A program made the position numbers and the translations under genes. DNA of 7,483 nucleotides from Candidatus Aerophobota bacterium. Its GTDB lineage: Bacteria > Aerophobota > Aerophobia > Aerophobales > B3-G15. Location: the NCBI GenBank assembly GCA_003648845.1, contig QMQA01000054.1:1-7483 (forward strand). Direction: 5' to 3'. Numbering within the stretch: the stretch's first letter is position 1; every line of letters begins with the position of its first letter. Below are positions 1 to 6,699 of the stretch, in pieces. The notes under the pieces are model-generated. The model was not told where the DNA came from. It did not search any database and worked only from the letters and a program-made list of their open reading frames with translations.

Positions 1-984
1 AAGACAGTAGCAGACAGATCAGAATTTAAATTTAGACTGGTAAATTATGATTTTGGTGCAGAAAGATATTTAAAAACAAAAGAGACACTTCCTGACTCTG
101 TCTTGGAGGAGCTAAAACAGATGGATGCTATATATCTTGGTGCTGTGGGTGATCCTCGGGTGGAACCAGGAATTCTGGAAAAGGGTATCTTACTTAAATT
201 GAGGTTTGGTCTTGATCAGTATATAAATCTGCGTCCTGTTAGGCTTTACCCCGGGGTATGGACTCCTCTTAAAGATAAAGGTCCGGGAGATATAGATTTT
301 GTAGTAGTCAGAGAAAATACAGAGGGTCTTTATCTGGGGACAGGAGGGTTCGTCAGAAAGAATACCCCTGATGAGATTGCTGTCCAGGAAATGATAAATA
401 CAAGAAAGGGCGTTGAGCGGTGTATAAGATATGCATTTGAGTATGCCAGAAAAAGAAACAAAAAGAAAAAAGTAACCCTCTGTGATAAGGCAAATGTTTT
501 AACCTATGCACATGATCTGTGGAGGAGGGTTTTTGGAAGGGTAGGGGAGGAATATCCTGATATCGAAAAAGAATATGCCTTTGTAGATGCTACCTGTATG
601 TGGATGGTAAAGAATCCAGAGTGGTTTGATGTTATTGTTACCTGTAATATGTTTGGAGACATAATTACCGACCTTGGTGCAATGATTCAGGGAGGATTGG
701 GAATAGCAGCAGGCGCCAATATTAATCCCCAAGGAGTTTCTATGTTCGAACCCATTCATGGTTCCGCTCCTAAATATGCGGGTAAGAATGTGATAAATCC
801 AATGGCAGCCATTTGCGCCATGCAGATGTTACTTGATACGATAGGTGAGAAAGAGGCAGCGGAAACTGTAGAAAAAGCTGTTATTAAAACCCTTGCCTCG
901 GGTAAATTAAAGAATCTATCTACAAGAAGTGGACTGAAGACTGACGAGATAGGAGATATGGTGGCAGCTTGTATCTCGGAGTAA
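1..984 (+). CDS. leuB: 3-isopropylmalate dehydrogenase, 5'-truncated by window edge
   Basis: This is a cytoplasmic NAD-dependent beta-decarboxylating dehydrogenase. It oxidises and decarboxylates 3-isopropylmalate in leucine biosynthesis. The frame is open from base 1, so the true start lies upstream: 327 residues are visible and about 30-35 are missing compared with the usual ~350-360. Visible landmarks are GAVGDPRV near the start, the arginine-rich substrate loop [22 protein letters not shown] followed by the catalytic Tyr (visible residue 111), the catalytic Lys in CDKANVL (163), and the metal-binding Asp residues in VDAT (196) and GDIITD (220, 224). The NAD-site segment [19 protein letters not shown] is also present. 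RENTEG replaces the RELTGG of classic LeuB and resembles isocitrate, homoisocitrate and tartrate dehydrogenases. However, the LERGLLLRLRF-like loop matches, from memory, the actinobacterial LeuB subtype. Family membership is certain; substrate is likely but not proven. Confidence 0.85.
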   Translation, partial: KTVADRSEFKFRLVNYDFGAERYLKTKETLPDSVLEELKQMDAIYLGAVGDPRVEPGILEKGILLKLRFGLDQYINLRPVRLYPGVWTPLKDKGPGDIDFVVVRENTEGLYLGTGGFVRKNTPDEIAVQEMINTRKGVERCIRYAFEYARKRNKKKKVTLCDKANVLTYAHDLWRRVFGRVGEEYPDIEKEYAFVDATCMWMVKNPEWFDVIVTCNMFGDIITDLGAMIQGGLGIAAGANINPQGVSMFEPIHGSAPKYAGKNVINPMAAICAMQMLLDTIGEKEAAETVEKAVIKTLASGKLKNLSTRSGLKTDEIGDMVAACISE

Positions 985-1263
985 TCCTTTAGAGGACGAG
1001 CACACTTGACCATGCTTGCTGTGGGTGTGTTATTCCTACATTATCTGTTCTTTTTGATCTTGGGAAAAAGAAAGGTGAGATGATAGCACTCCTGAGACTG
1101 GTGGCAGGGGAAAAGGAAAAAATTGCAGGAAAAATACCGTATTTATCGGAGAGTGTGCTAAAAGCCTTGCAAAACACTTTTATGTTGAATTTATATTGAA
1201 GGCTGTTCTCCTGAGAAGAAGGAAATCGAAAAGGTGCTGGAGGGGTTTTTCAAATCTAAATAA
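985..1263 (+). pseudogene. Decayed, frameshifted remnant of an unidentified cysteine-containing protein
   Basis: No intact gene fits between leuB and eda, yet the stretch looks coding in three successive frames. Frame 3 (993 to about 1125) reads DHACCGCVIPTLSVLFDLG and then GEMIALLRLVAGEKEK. Frame 2 (about 1130-1195) reads TVFIGECAKSLAKHFYVEFI. Frame 1 (1198-1263) reads EGCSPEKKEIEKVLEGFFKS, ending at TAA. Each step is a shift equivalent to one lost base. The first falls in the A-runs at 1117-1122 and 1130-1134, the second near 1193-1197. No start codon precedes the frame-3 part before 1080, and a TAG stop lies at 990, so the 5' end is also missing. The Cys motifs (CCGC, GEC, EGCSP) hint at a metal or Fe-S protein, but I do not recognise the family. 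Its stop lies 13 bases before the eda start, normal operon spacing. Indel errors in the assembly could explain the shifts but not the missing start. Confidence 0.45.
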
Positions 1264-1276
1264 GGGAGCAGACTAT

Positions 1277-1927
1277 ATGGACGAGAAGAACAAAAATCTC
1301 AAGCTTTTACTTGAGGTGGGGATTATACCCGTTGTTAGAGCAGACTCCTCTGACAGGGCTTTAAGGGTAGTTGAGGCAATACTGGGGGGAGGTATAAATA
1401 CTATTGAAATTGCCATGACCATTCCTGGAGCAATTGAGGTTATGAGGGAAGTGAATAGCAGGTTAGACAAAGATGTCCTTCTCGGGGCAGGTACTGTCCT
1501 GGACAGTGAAACTGCCAGGCTTTGCATTCTGGCAGGAGCTAAATTTGTTGTAGGACCCTGTCTTAACCTTGAGGTGCTCAAAACTTGCAAGAGATATAGT
1601 GTAATAGCCATTCCCGGTGCTATGACTCCTACAGAGATACTTACAGCCTGGGAAACTGGGGCTGATCTTGTAAAAGTTTTTCCTGTAAGTAACCTGGGAG
1701 GGCCATCTTACATCAAGGCGATAAAAGCTCCTTTACCTCACGTTCTTCTAAACCCTACAGGTGGTGTCAATTTGAACAATGCTAAGGATTTCATCAAAGC
1801 GGGTGCAGCAGTTATTTCAGTGGGAGGCTCCCTTGTTGATAAAAAAGCCCTGATGGAGGGAAGATACCAGGTCATTACAGAAAATGCCAAAAAGTTTGTA
1901 GAGGAGATTAAAAAAGGAAGAAGTTAA
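1277..1927 (+). CDS. eda: KDPG/KHG aldolase (2-dehydro-3-deoxy-phosphogluconate aldolase)
   Basis: This class I aldolase cleaves 2-keto-3-deoxy-6-phosphogluconate to pyruvate and glyceraldehyde 3-phosphate (Entner-Doudoroff and uronate/sugar-acid breakdown). It may also act on 4-hydroxy-2-oxoglutarate. The 216-residue TIM-barrel protein has the usual family length. Visible motifs are GIIPVVR (15-21), the catalytic Glu44 in TIEIAMTIPGA, GAGTVL (70-75), PGAMTPTEILTAWETGADLV, and the Schiff-base Lys133 in VKVFP. The phosphate-binding segments NPTGGVN and GGSLV follow. Both key residues sit within one position of E. coli Eda (Glu45, Lys133). I chose ATG 1277 because GGGAG at 1264-1268 is a good ribosome site. 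An upstream in-frame TTG at 1196 would add a basic tail without family resemblance that overlaps the gene remnant. No KDG kinase or dehydratase is visible nearby, so the carbon source is unknown. Confidence 0.93.
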   Translation: MDEKNKNLKLLLEVGIIPVVRADSSDRALRVVEAILGGGINTIEIAMTIPGAIEVMREVNSRLDKDVLLGAGTVLDSETARLCILAGAKFVVGPCLNLEVLKTCKRYSVIAIPGAMTPTEILTAWETGADLVKVFPVSNLGGPSYIKAIKAPLPHVLLNPTGGVNLNNAKDFIKAGAAVISVGGSLVDKKALMEGRYQVITENAKKFVEEIKKGRS

Positions 1928-1941
1928 CAAGATAAATATTA

Positions 1942-2430
1942 CTACCTGAAAAAGTATCTTAAACCGATGCCGGCATCGGTTTCAAAATTTGTCTCTGGTG
2001 AAAGCAGAAGAGTAGGGGAAAGCTCCAGGAAAAGATCGAAAGGAGTGGTTGGAAATATATAACTAACCCCAAATACCATCCTCAAGCCGATATAATCGTT
2101 GTATTCACCAAAGTGGAGTTTGCCTCCAAGGCCATAGTAAAAGGCTAATTTCTGACTTTTTGATTCTTCAAAGAAGTTGAAATTATGCCAGAGATAATCA
2201 AAACAGAGTCGTGATTTTTCTTTATCCTGGCCCCATCCGAGCTTCAAATCCAGGCCATTAACCGAACTTGTCCAGTACTTTAAAGTTATGCCTGCGGGAA
2301 TAACCATACCGATGCCAAAACTTCCACGAGATGGATACTGCTCTGGATTCTCACTGGCAACCACTACCTGGGATAAAGTTAAAAAAAACAATAAAGATAA
2401 AACTATTTCTATCTTTCTTACTTTTTTCAT
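1942..2430 (-). CDS. Small secreted or outer-membrane beta-barrel-type protein, function unknown
   Basis: This 162-residue protein has a clear Sec signal peptide: a basic start (MKKVRK), a hydrophobic core over about residues 9-20, and a VVA cleavage-type site after residue 25. The mature part (~137 residues) alternates polar and hydrophobic residues in strands ending in aromatic residues, for example GIGMVIPAGITLKYW, LAFYYGLGGKLHFG, DYIGLRMVFGVSYIF and DLFLELSPTLLL. It ends with GIGLRYFFR, close to the aromatic C-terminal beta-signal of outer-membrane barrels. This suggests a small (about 8-strand) barrel or barrel-like outer-membrane protein; I do not recognise a named family. The start ATG is preceded by AAGAGG-type ribosome-site sequence. 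The gene faces eda, with 14 bp between stop codons, and is divergent from thrC. A good promoter lies just upstream at 2458-2488. A perfect palindrome lies within its last codons. The signal peptide is firm; the barrel assignment is inference. Confidence 0.75.
   Translation of the reverse strand: MKKVRKIEIVLSLLFFLTLSQVVVASENPEQYPSRGSFGIGMVIPAGITLKYWTSSVNGLDLKLGWGQDKEKSRLCFDYLWHNFNFFEESKSQKLAFYYGLGGKLHFGEYNDYIGLRMVFGVSYIFPTTPFDLFLELSPTLLLSPETNFETDAGIGLRYFFR
1961..1982. terminator. Perfect 22-bp palindrome, candidate (bidirectional) terminator
   Basis: The half site is AAACCGATGCC followed immediately by its exact reverse complement. As RNA it would fold into a stem of about 9 bp with a 4-base loop. 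It begins 34 bp after the eda stop and lies inside the C-terminal codons (ETDAGIG) of the opposing outer-membrane-protein gene. T-rich tails are weak: TTTCAAAATTT on the + side and CTTTTT after a short gap on the - side. Terminator function is therefore plausible but unproven, and an operator-like protein site is the alternative. Confidence 0.4.
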
Positions 2431-2433
2431 CTC

Positions 2434-2462
2434 TTGCCTCTTTTTATGATAGTGGTAATAAT
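2434..2462 (+). promoter_or_regulatory. Weak candidate promoter for thrC
   Basis: TTGCCT (2434-2439) and AATAAT (2457-2462) are separated by 17 bp, matching the consensus at 4/6 and 5/6 positions. It overlaps the opposing promoter, as expected in an 89-bp divergent region. The thrC ribosome site GAGGG (2509-2513) follows. This is the best plus-strand candidate in the gap but is not strong. Confidence 0.3.
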
Positions 2463-2488
2463 ATGTAACAACTACAGTGAAATGTCAA
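2458..2488 (-). promoter_or_regulatory. Sigma-70-type promoter for the outer-membrane-protein gene
   Basis: Read on the minus strand, a consensus TTGACA (+ strand 2483-2488) is followed after 19 bp by TATTAT (2458-2463, one mismatch to TATAAT). Transcription would start near 2451, giving a leader of about 20 bases that contains the ribosome site before the ATG at 2430. The 19-bp spacer is longer than the ideal 17. Confidence 0.55.
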
Positions 2489-2519
2489 GGAATATATTCT
2501 CAGGAAACGAGGGTAAAAA

Positions 2520-3710
2520 ATGAAACCTAAATTAATCTGCACCGGCTGCAACCGGAAATATCCTCTTACTGAAAGTTTTCCAAGATGCAGAAATTGCAAT
2601 GAACCCCTTGAGGTTGAGCTAATTACCAGAGGGGAAATTAACAAAGGCAATATCCTGAAACAGACTATTTTAGAAAGGTATAAAGATTTTTTTGTTCTGG
2701 AGGAGAGTAGTAGTGAAACTCTACATGAAGGTTTTACACCTCTGGTTAAATTAAATATCCCGGACTACAGGTCGGTGTATATTAAAAATGAGACTCAAAA
2801 CCCTACCTGGTCATTTAAAGACAGAGGAACCATTGTGGGATTATTGCACGCCATTTCCTTAGGTTATACCAAGATTGGAACAGTATCAACCGGAAATATG
2901 GCTGTTTCTGTTGCCGCATATGGTGCAAGAGCAAAACTGAAGACTTTCATACTGGTTGGCTCACAGATTCCTGATGAGAAATTAGCACCGGTTGCTATTT
3001 ATAATCCTGTATTAGTTAAAGTAAGTGGTGATTACGGGGAGTTATATTTTAAAAGTTTAGAGGTCGGACAGGAAGCAAAAATTTATTTTTTAAATTCCGA
3101 TGTGCCATTCAGAATCGAAGGCTATAAATCCATCTCTTTTGAGATCTGTGAACAGCTAAACTTTGATGTTCCAGATTTTGTAATTGTTCCGACCAGCTCT
3201 GGCGGAAATCTTCGAGGAATACTGAAGGGATTTATAGAATTTAACAAGGCCGGAATAATAGAAAAAATTCCGAGGATTGTCTGTGCCCAGGCAAAGGGAT
3301 GCAGTCCTATTGTAAATGCCTATATAAGTAGTAAAGACAAAATTGAAAGGATCAAAACTCCACATACAATTGCTCATGCAATAGAGAATCCATTACCTCC
3401 AAGTGGAAATGAGGTTTTAAGAAAACTTAGAAAATACAGAGGTTTATTTGTTTGGGTGACCGATCCGGAGATTATTGAAGCACAGAGTCTGCTAGCTAAA
3501 AAGGGGATTTTCTGTCAGCCAGCATCAGCAGTTTCAGTAGCAGCATTGAAAAGATTAATTAAAGAAGGGAAAATTTTAAGAAATGACAAAGTAGTTTGTA
3601 TTATTACAGGAAGCGGACTTAAGTACACCAGAGCATTGGAGCATCACAAATTGCATTTTTCCGAATGTTCAATTGATAATCTTTCCCGGCATCTAAGGAA
3701 AATGGATTAA
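2520..3710 (+). CDS. thrC: Threonine synthase with N-terminal zinc ribbon (PLP enzyme)
   Basis: This predicted cytoplasmic pyridoxal-phosphate enzyme converts O-phosphohomoserine to threonine, the last step of threonine biosynthesis. The 396 residues fit the ~400-residue ThrC subgroup with a zinc ribbon: Cys7, Cys10, Cys23 and Cys26 form two CxxC pairs. The fold-type-II core follows. HEGFTPL (69-75) is the usual ThrC entry motif. Lys100 in NPTWSFKDRG is the PLP Schiff-base lysine. STGNMAVSVAAYGARA is the Ser/Asn cofactor segment, PTSSGGN the phosphate-binding glycine loop, and ITGSGLK the C-terminal PLP-ring motif. Two deviations stand out: Trp97 where most ThrC have Gly (NPTGSFKDRG), and SSGGN where GNxGN is usual. 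A ThrC-like paralogue acting on another substrate is therefore possible. ATG 2520 has GAGGG six bases upstream. The glycosylase gene follows after 52 bp on the same strand, probably in one operon. Confidence 0.8.
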   Translation: MKPKLICTGCNRKYPLTESFPRCRNCNEPLEVELITRGEINKGNILKQTILERYKDFFVLEESSSETLHEGFTPLVKLNIPDYRSVYIKNETQNPTWSFKDRGTIVGLLHAISLGYTKIGTVSTGNMAVSVAAYGARAKLKTFILVGSQIPDEKLAPVAIYNPVLVKVSGDYGELYFKSLEVGQEAKIYFLNSDVPFRIEGYKSISFEICEQLNFDVPDFVIVPTSSGGNLRGILKGFIEFNKAGIIEKIPRIVCAQAKGCSPIVNAYISSKDKIERIKTPHTIAHAIENPLPPSGNEVLRKLRKYRGLFVWVTDPEIIEAQSLLAKKGIFCQPASAVSVAALKRLIKEGKILRNDKVVCIITGSGLKYTRALEHHKLHFSECSIDNLSRHLRKMD

Positions 3711-3762
3711 AAACTAATTGAACCAGAGGGGATTTTACCTGCATTTGGAGGTAAAGGAAAAA

Positions 3763-4332
3763 GTGAAGGCCCTGCCTCCCAGCTTTTATGCCCGGGATAC
3801 CAAACTCGTAGCGAAAGAGCTTCTGGGAAAGCTTCTTGTACACTATAGTTCCCGGGGGAAACTGGTAGGAAAAATAGTTGAAACAGAAGCCTATTACGGT
3901 GTAGGAGATCCTGCCTCTCACAGCTATAGAGGAAAGACTAAAAGGTCTGCTATTATGTGGGGACCTCCTGGAACCTCTTATGTATATTTTACCTATGGAA
4001 TGCATTTTTTGCTTAATGTGGTAACAGAGAAAGAAGGTGTTCCTGGAGCAGTCCTTATTAGGGCTCTTGAACCCCTGGAAGGGATAGATGTAATGAGGAA
4101 AAATAGAAAAAGGGTTCGATTGCACGAACTAACCAAAGGACCTGCCAGATTGACTGAAGCCTTTGGTATTGATGGGAGTTTTAATGGACATAATCTCACA
4201 AAAGGTAAACTTTTTATTGCTGAAGGAGATAAAGAAGTTTTTAAGATAGAGTGCACTCCCAGGAGAGGGATAAAGAGAGGTCTTGATAAAAAACTCAGAT
4301 TTTATATAAAAGGTAACCCCTTTGTATCTTAA
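3763..4332 (+). CDS. mpg: DNA-3-methyladenine glycosylase, Aag/MPG family
   Basis: This base-excision-repair enzyme removes alkylated purines (3-methyladenine, hypoxanthine and similar) from DNA. At 189 residues it covers the complete bacterial domain. Visible elements are [19 protein letters not shown] at the start, then IVETEAYYG carrying Glu42 and Tyr44 (equivalent to human AAG Glu125 and Tyr127), and DPASHSYRG with His53 (human His136). [15 protein letters not shown] follows, with the base-intercalating Tyr78 and Asn85 (human Tyr162, Asn169). [13 protein letters not shown] and [14 protein letters not shown] come next. The frame can extend to TTG 3718, but that start has no ribosome site. 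GTG 3763 is preceded by GGAGGT (3747-3752) and AAAGGA (3753-3758) and puts FYARD at the usual family distance from the N-terminus, so I chose it. It probably shares a transcript with thrC, a convenience pairing with no obvious functional link. Confidence 0.9.
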   Translation: MKALPPSFYARDTKLVAKELLGKLLVHYSSRGKLVGKIVETEAYYGVGDPASHSYRGKTKRSAIMWGPPGTSYVYFTYGMHFLLNVVTEKEGVPGAVLIRALEPLEGIDVMRKNRKRVRLHELTKGPARLTEAFGIDGSFNGHNLTKGKLFIAEGDKEVFKIECTPRRGIKRGLDKKLRFYIKGNPFVS

Positions 4333-4373
4333 ACACTTCTTTTTAAATTGCCTCCTGTCACCTCTTAAGCTAA

Positions 4374-4391
4374 AGGAAAAGCTCTTTTCCT
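4374..4391 (+). terminator. Possible weak hairpin downstream of the glycosylase gene
   Basis: AGGAAAAG and CTTTTCCT form a perfect 8-bp inverted repeat around a CT centre, 42 bp after the glycosylase stop and 21 bp before the next promoter. The position suits a terminator, but the stem is AT-rich and no T-tract follows, so function is doubtful. Confidence 0.25.
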
Positions 4392-4411
4392 GTAAAATAG
4401 AGAGCGAATGG

Positions 4412-4440
4412 TGGACATGAAATATTTTTTCTTTTATAAT
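4412..4440 (+). promoter_or_regulatory. Strong sigma-70-type promoter for the HEAT/HD gene pair
   Basis: TGGACA (4412-4417, 5/6 consensus) and a perfect TATAAT (4435-4440) are separated by exactly 17 bp with an AT-rich spacer. Transcription would begin near 4447, giving a leader of about 36 bases before the ATG at 4483. This is the best promoter match in the window. It indicates that the two downstream genes form their own unit, separate from thrC and the glycosylase gene. Confidence 0.75.
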
Positions 4441-4463
4441 AGTTATGGGAAAAGAAAATAAAT

Positions 4464-4483
4464 TAGGTATTGAGAGATACCTA
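4464..4483 (+). promoter_or_regulatory. Hairpin presenting the ribosome site at the HEAT-protein start
   Basis: TAGGTAT (4464-4470) and ATACCTA (4477-4483) are exact inverted repeats around a 6-base loop TGAGAG. The loop contains GAGAG, the only Shine-Dalgarno-like sequence at a proper distance (6 bases) from the start codon. The 3' arm ends on the A of that ATG. The stem could modulate translation or simply present the site in a loop. With 7 mostly A-T pairs it would be only moderately stable. Confidence 0.4.
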
Positions 4484-6693
4484 TGAAAGTAGCCGATCCA
4501 ACCATACAAAAAGTTGAGGATTTTCTTAAGTCCCTGGTTAAAACTGCCAAGATTTTGCATTTTTACCCCGAAAATAATCCTATGGGCCAGATAGCTCTTA
4601 AGGAGTGCTTGCAGCATCTATCTGAACTTGAAACAAAGCAAGGGATTACCTTTGCAGTAACCTCAGAAAATCTTTTTTTTGAAGAGGCATCTCTTTCCGG
4701 AGATCATCCCGGGCTTCACCATCTTACCCGCCAGCTCTATGTATTTGGTATAGATAAGTTGACCATCGAGCGTAATATTAGTGAGAAGGAGATGAGAAAT
4801 TTCTGCTGGATATTGGGAATGAATCCAAGAGAATTGGCCAGAAAAGGGGGTATTTCCAATGTTCTCTCAGAAGAAGGTATTAAGCATATTCGGGTGGTGG
4901 AATCTGGTCCTCCCAGGATAATAGAGACGGAAGAAGCCTTCACCAAATTCCTGGCGGATATAATTAGTCGAAGAAAGCGAGAAATACAGGAATCTCTCAG
5001 TCAGAAGCAGACTGCCCGGAGGTATGTTACCCGCCAGCCTCGAATAGCTGTTAAGATTGATGCCGATCTCGATTTAACTTCTCTACCTGTGGATGAAATT
5101 AACAGGTTAATCGATGATCATCAACGGTTATCTCACCTTCTGTCCGATCTGTCCAGACATGAAGAAGACCTCAGGAAGTGGGGAAAACTTGTTGGTCAGA
5201 AGTTTATAGAGATACAGCAGATCCTTGAGATATTTGACTCCCGGCAAAAAAGCGAGGTTTTCCAGAGAATTGCCCGTTCAATTGTAAAAATGAGTCCCGA
5301 AATTAAAGAACAACTAATTTGTAATTCTTTACTTCCTGCTCTGCTGGAAAACCAAGAGGAAGGGGAAATTCTACGTTTTCTATCCGACTTTGACCTGGTT
5401 CGTGCTCTTACCAGCCTGAGCAAGGTGGGTATTTCTCTACCCAGGGCTTTTGCACAGGCTTTAGATAACCTTCATCTACCAGAGAGGCGAAAGTCTTCTA
5501 TCTTGCCCCTGCTGGAAAACGAATTGAAGAAAAGAGGGTACCAGATAGATGATATTCCACCATTCCAGGCAAAGAAGCGAGATATAGAAATAATGGATCT
5601 TGAAAATCAAAGTCAAAATTTTACAAAAGGTAGAATTTCTTTTGGTGTTAGCTCGGATTGGTTACAAAACCTGGATATAACTTTGAACTCCCGGGATAGA
5701 GAGCTGCTGAAAAGTCTTCAGTTGCAATTGAATAAAATTGATCCAGTTAAAACCGAGCTGCAGTGCCTTTTTAACCTGATACAGCTGGAAAGGGACCTGG
5801 AGACCTGTCGTGGTTTTGCCGATAGAATTTCCAATCTTTTGACGCAGCTTATTAACAGGGAACGCTGGCAAGATTTAGCTATCTGGCTGAGCCATCTGCG
5901 GGCAATGGCAGGCAATGGTTCAGGTAAAAGATCTGTGACTGAGACCCTGGTCAGAGAGATACTTTCTTCACTTGCGTCCGGTAGCCTTGTCCAGCGATTG
6001 GTAAAGAAATATCATCTGGACAAAGATGAGGAACGAAAAAAACAATACCTTGATCTTCTGGGCGACTTAGGTGAATTTGCTATTCCTGTATTTATCCAGA
6101 TTTTGGATAGCGAAGAGCATCTTTCTGTTCGACGAACAGTTATAAACATTATGCTTAAACTTGCCCCCTCGTATGATGCTAACAACCTCTCCTCCTACAT
6201 AAGCCACCCCCACTGGTATGTGGTTCGTAATATCGTATGGTTGTTGGGCCGTCTTGGTCCAGGAAGCGAGAACATCATTGCTCAGACTTTCAATTATCAA
6301 CATCCCAAAGTTGTAAGGGAAGCTATCCGATCCTTAGCTTTAATTGCCAGTCCAGTTGCCGTTGAAAAGATTATCTTCCTGTTAGAATCCGAGAATCGTC
6401 TGTTCAGAAGGATGGCTGCTGAACATCTGGCAGGTCTACCCGGAGACATCTTACAACCTTACGCAATCAGACTCCTCTCAAGACCTGATTTTCTCCAAAA
6501 GGACATTTTTGTTACTTTAAAGTTGCTTGAGGCTCTTGAAGCAATGAGCGGTGGGGATATTGTGAAGTTGCTTCGTCGTCTGGGTCGGTTGCGATTTCTC
6601 TTCTGGAACTGGAAGTTTTTGCTTATCGTTCTAAGGGCCCGTAAAATCTTAAAGATAGTTGAGAAAAGTTTTCTCCCCGGCAAAAGTCGGTAG
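4483..6693 (+). CDS. HEAT-repeat protein with N-terminal module shared with the next gene
   Basis: This 736-residue, probably cytoplasmic protein has no signal peptide, and its biochemical role is unknown. Residues ~19-140 form a module that aligns with the N-terminus of the downstream HD protein. It begins with HFYPENNPM (26-34), continues with ITFAVTSENLFFEE (55-68) and GIDKLTIERNIS (89-100), and ends with LSEEGIKHIRVVE (128-140). Residues ~160-190 are a basic helical linker, and ~205-360 are largely alpha-helical and charged, with possible coiled coil near 205-250. From ~510 to ~720 are HEAT-type helical pairs, for example LLGDLGEFAIPVFIQIL, HPHWYVVRNIVWLLGRLG (575-592), HPKVVREAIRSLALIA (607-622) and NRLFRRMAAEHLAGLPGD. 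The C-terminus is aromatic and basic (FLFWNWKFLLIVLRARKILK) and could be an extra helical repeat or a membrane-contact helix. HEAT solenoids serve as binding scaffolds. With the HD gene 6 bp downstream, I infer a partner or regulator of that protein. Confidence 0.8.
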   Translation: MKVADPTIQKVEDFLKSLVKTAKILHFYPENNPMGQIALKECLQHLSELETKQGITFAVTSENLFFEEASLSGDHPGLHHLTRQLYVFGIDKLTIERNISEKEMRNFCWILGMNPRELARKGGISNVLSEEGIKHIRVVESGPPRIIETEEAFTKFLADIISRRKREIQESLSQKQTARRYVTRQPRIAVKIDADLDLTSLPVDEINRLIDDHQRLSHLLSDLSRHEEDLRKWGKLVGQKFIEIQQILEIFDSRQKSEVFQRIARSIVKMSPEIKEQLICNSLLPALLENQEEGEILRFLSDFDLVRALTSLSKVGISLPRAFAQALDNLHLPERRKSSILPLLENELKKRGYQIDDIPPFQAKKRDIEIMDLENQSQNFTKGRISFGVSSDWLQNLDITLNSRDRELLKSLQLQLNKIDPVKTELQCLFNLIQLERDLETCRGFADRISNLLTQLINRERWQDLAIWLSHLRAMAGNGSGKRSVTETLVREILSSLASGSLVQRLVKKYHLDKDEERKKQYLDLLGDLGEFAIPVFIQILDSEEHLSVRRTVINIMLKLAPSYDANNLSSYISHPHWYVVRNIVWLLGRLGPGSENIIAQTFNYQHPKVVREAIRSLALIASPVAVEKIIFLLESENRLFRRMAAEHLAGLPGDILQPYAIRLLSRPDFLQKDIFVTLKLLEALEAMSGGDIVKLLRRLGRLRFLFWNWKFLLIVLRARKILKIVEKSFLPGKSR

Positions 6694-6699
6694 GAAAAG

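Noticed and set aside
1012..1083. Short ATG-initiated frame for a 23-residue hydrophobic peptide (MLAVGVLFLHYLFFLILGKR...)
   Set aside because: It has no ribosome site and overlaps the better-supported gene remnant in another frame. The hydrophobicity comes from T-rich DNA and is likely chance.
1117..1134. Programmed -1 ribosomal frameshift at the A-runs in the leuB-eda gap
   Set aside because: The bases do not form a proper slippery heptamer in the needed frame, a second shift would also be required, and the 5' end has no start codon.
1196..1276. Upstream TTG extension of the KDPG aldolase gene
   Set aside because: The added 27 residues are Arg/Lys-rich and unlike the family, there is no ribosome site, and they overlap the terminal part of the remnant. 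ATG 1277 with GGGAG upstream fits family length.
3718..3762. TTG start giving a 15-residue longer glycosylase
   Set aside because: There is no Shine-Dalgarno sequence before it, whereas GGAGGT precedes GTG 3763, which also gives the normal family N-terminus.
3619..4125. Long minus-strand open frame (168 codons) across the thrC-glycosylase junction
   Set aside because: It lies antisense to two well-supported genes, has no recognisable domain and no ribosome site, and its composition is that of a shadow frame.
4129..4617. Minus-strand open frame of 162 codons over the glycosylase 3' end, promoter region and HEAT-gene start
   Set aside because: It is antisense to confident genes and to the best promoter in the window, with low-complexity Phe/Ser/Lys-rich translation and no family resemblance.
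6580..6640. Possible frameshift near the 3' end of the HEAT gene, since another frame reads VAISLLELEVFAYRSKGP before a stop
   Set aside because: The annotated frame stays open to a stop just before the next gene's ribosome site, and its basic, aromatic helix is acceptable for a terminal HEAT-like unit.
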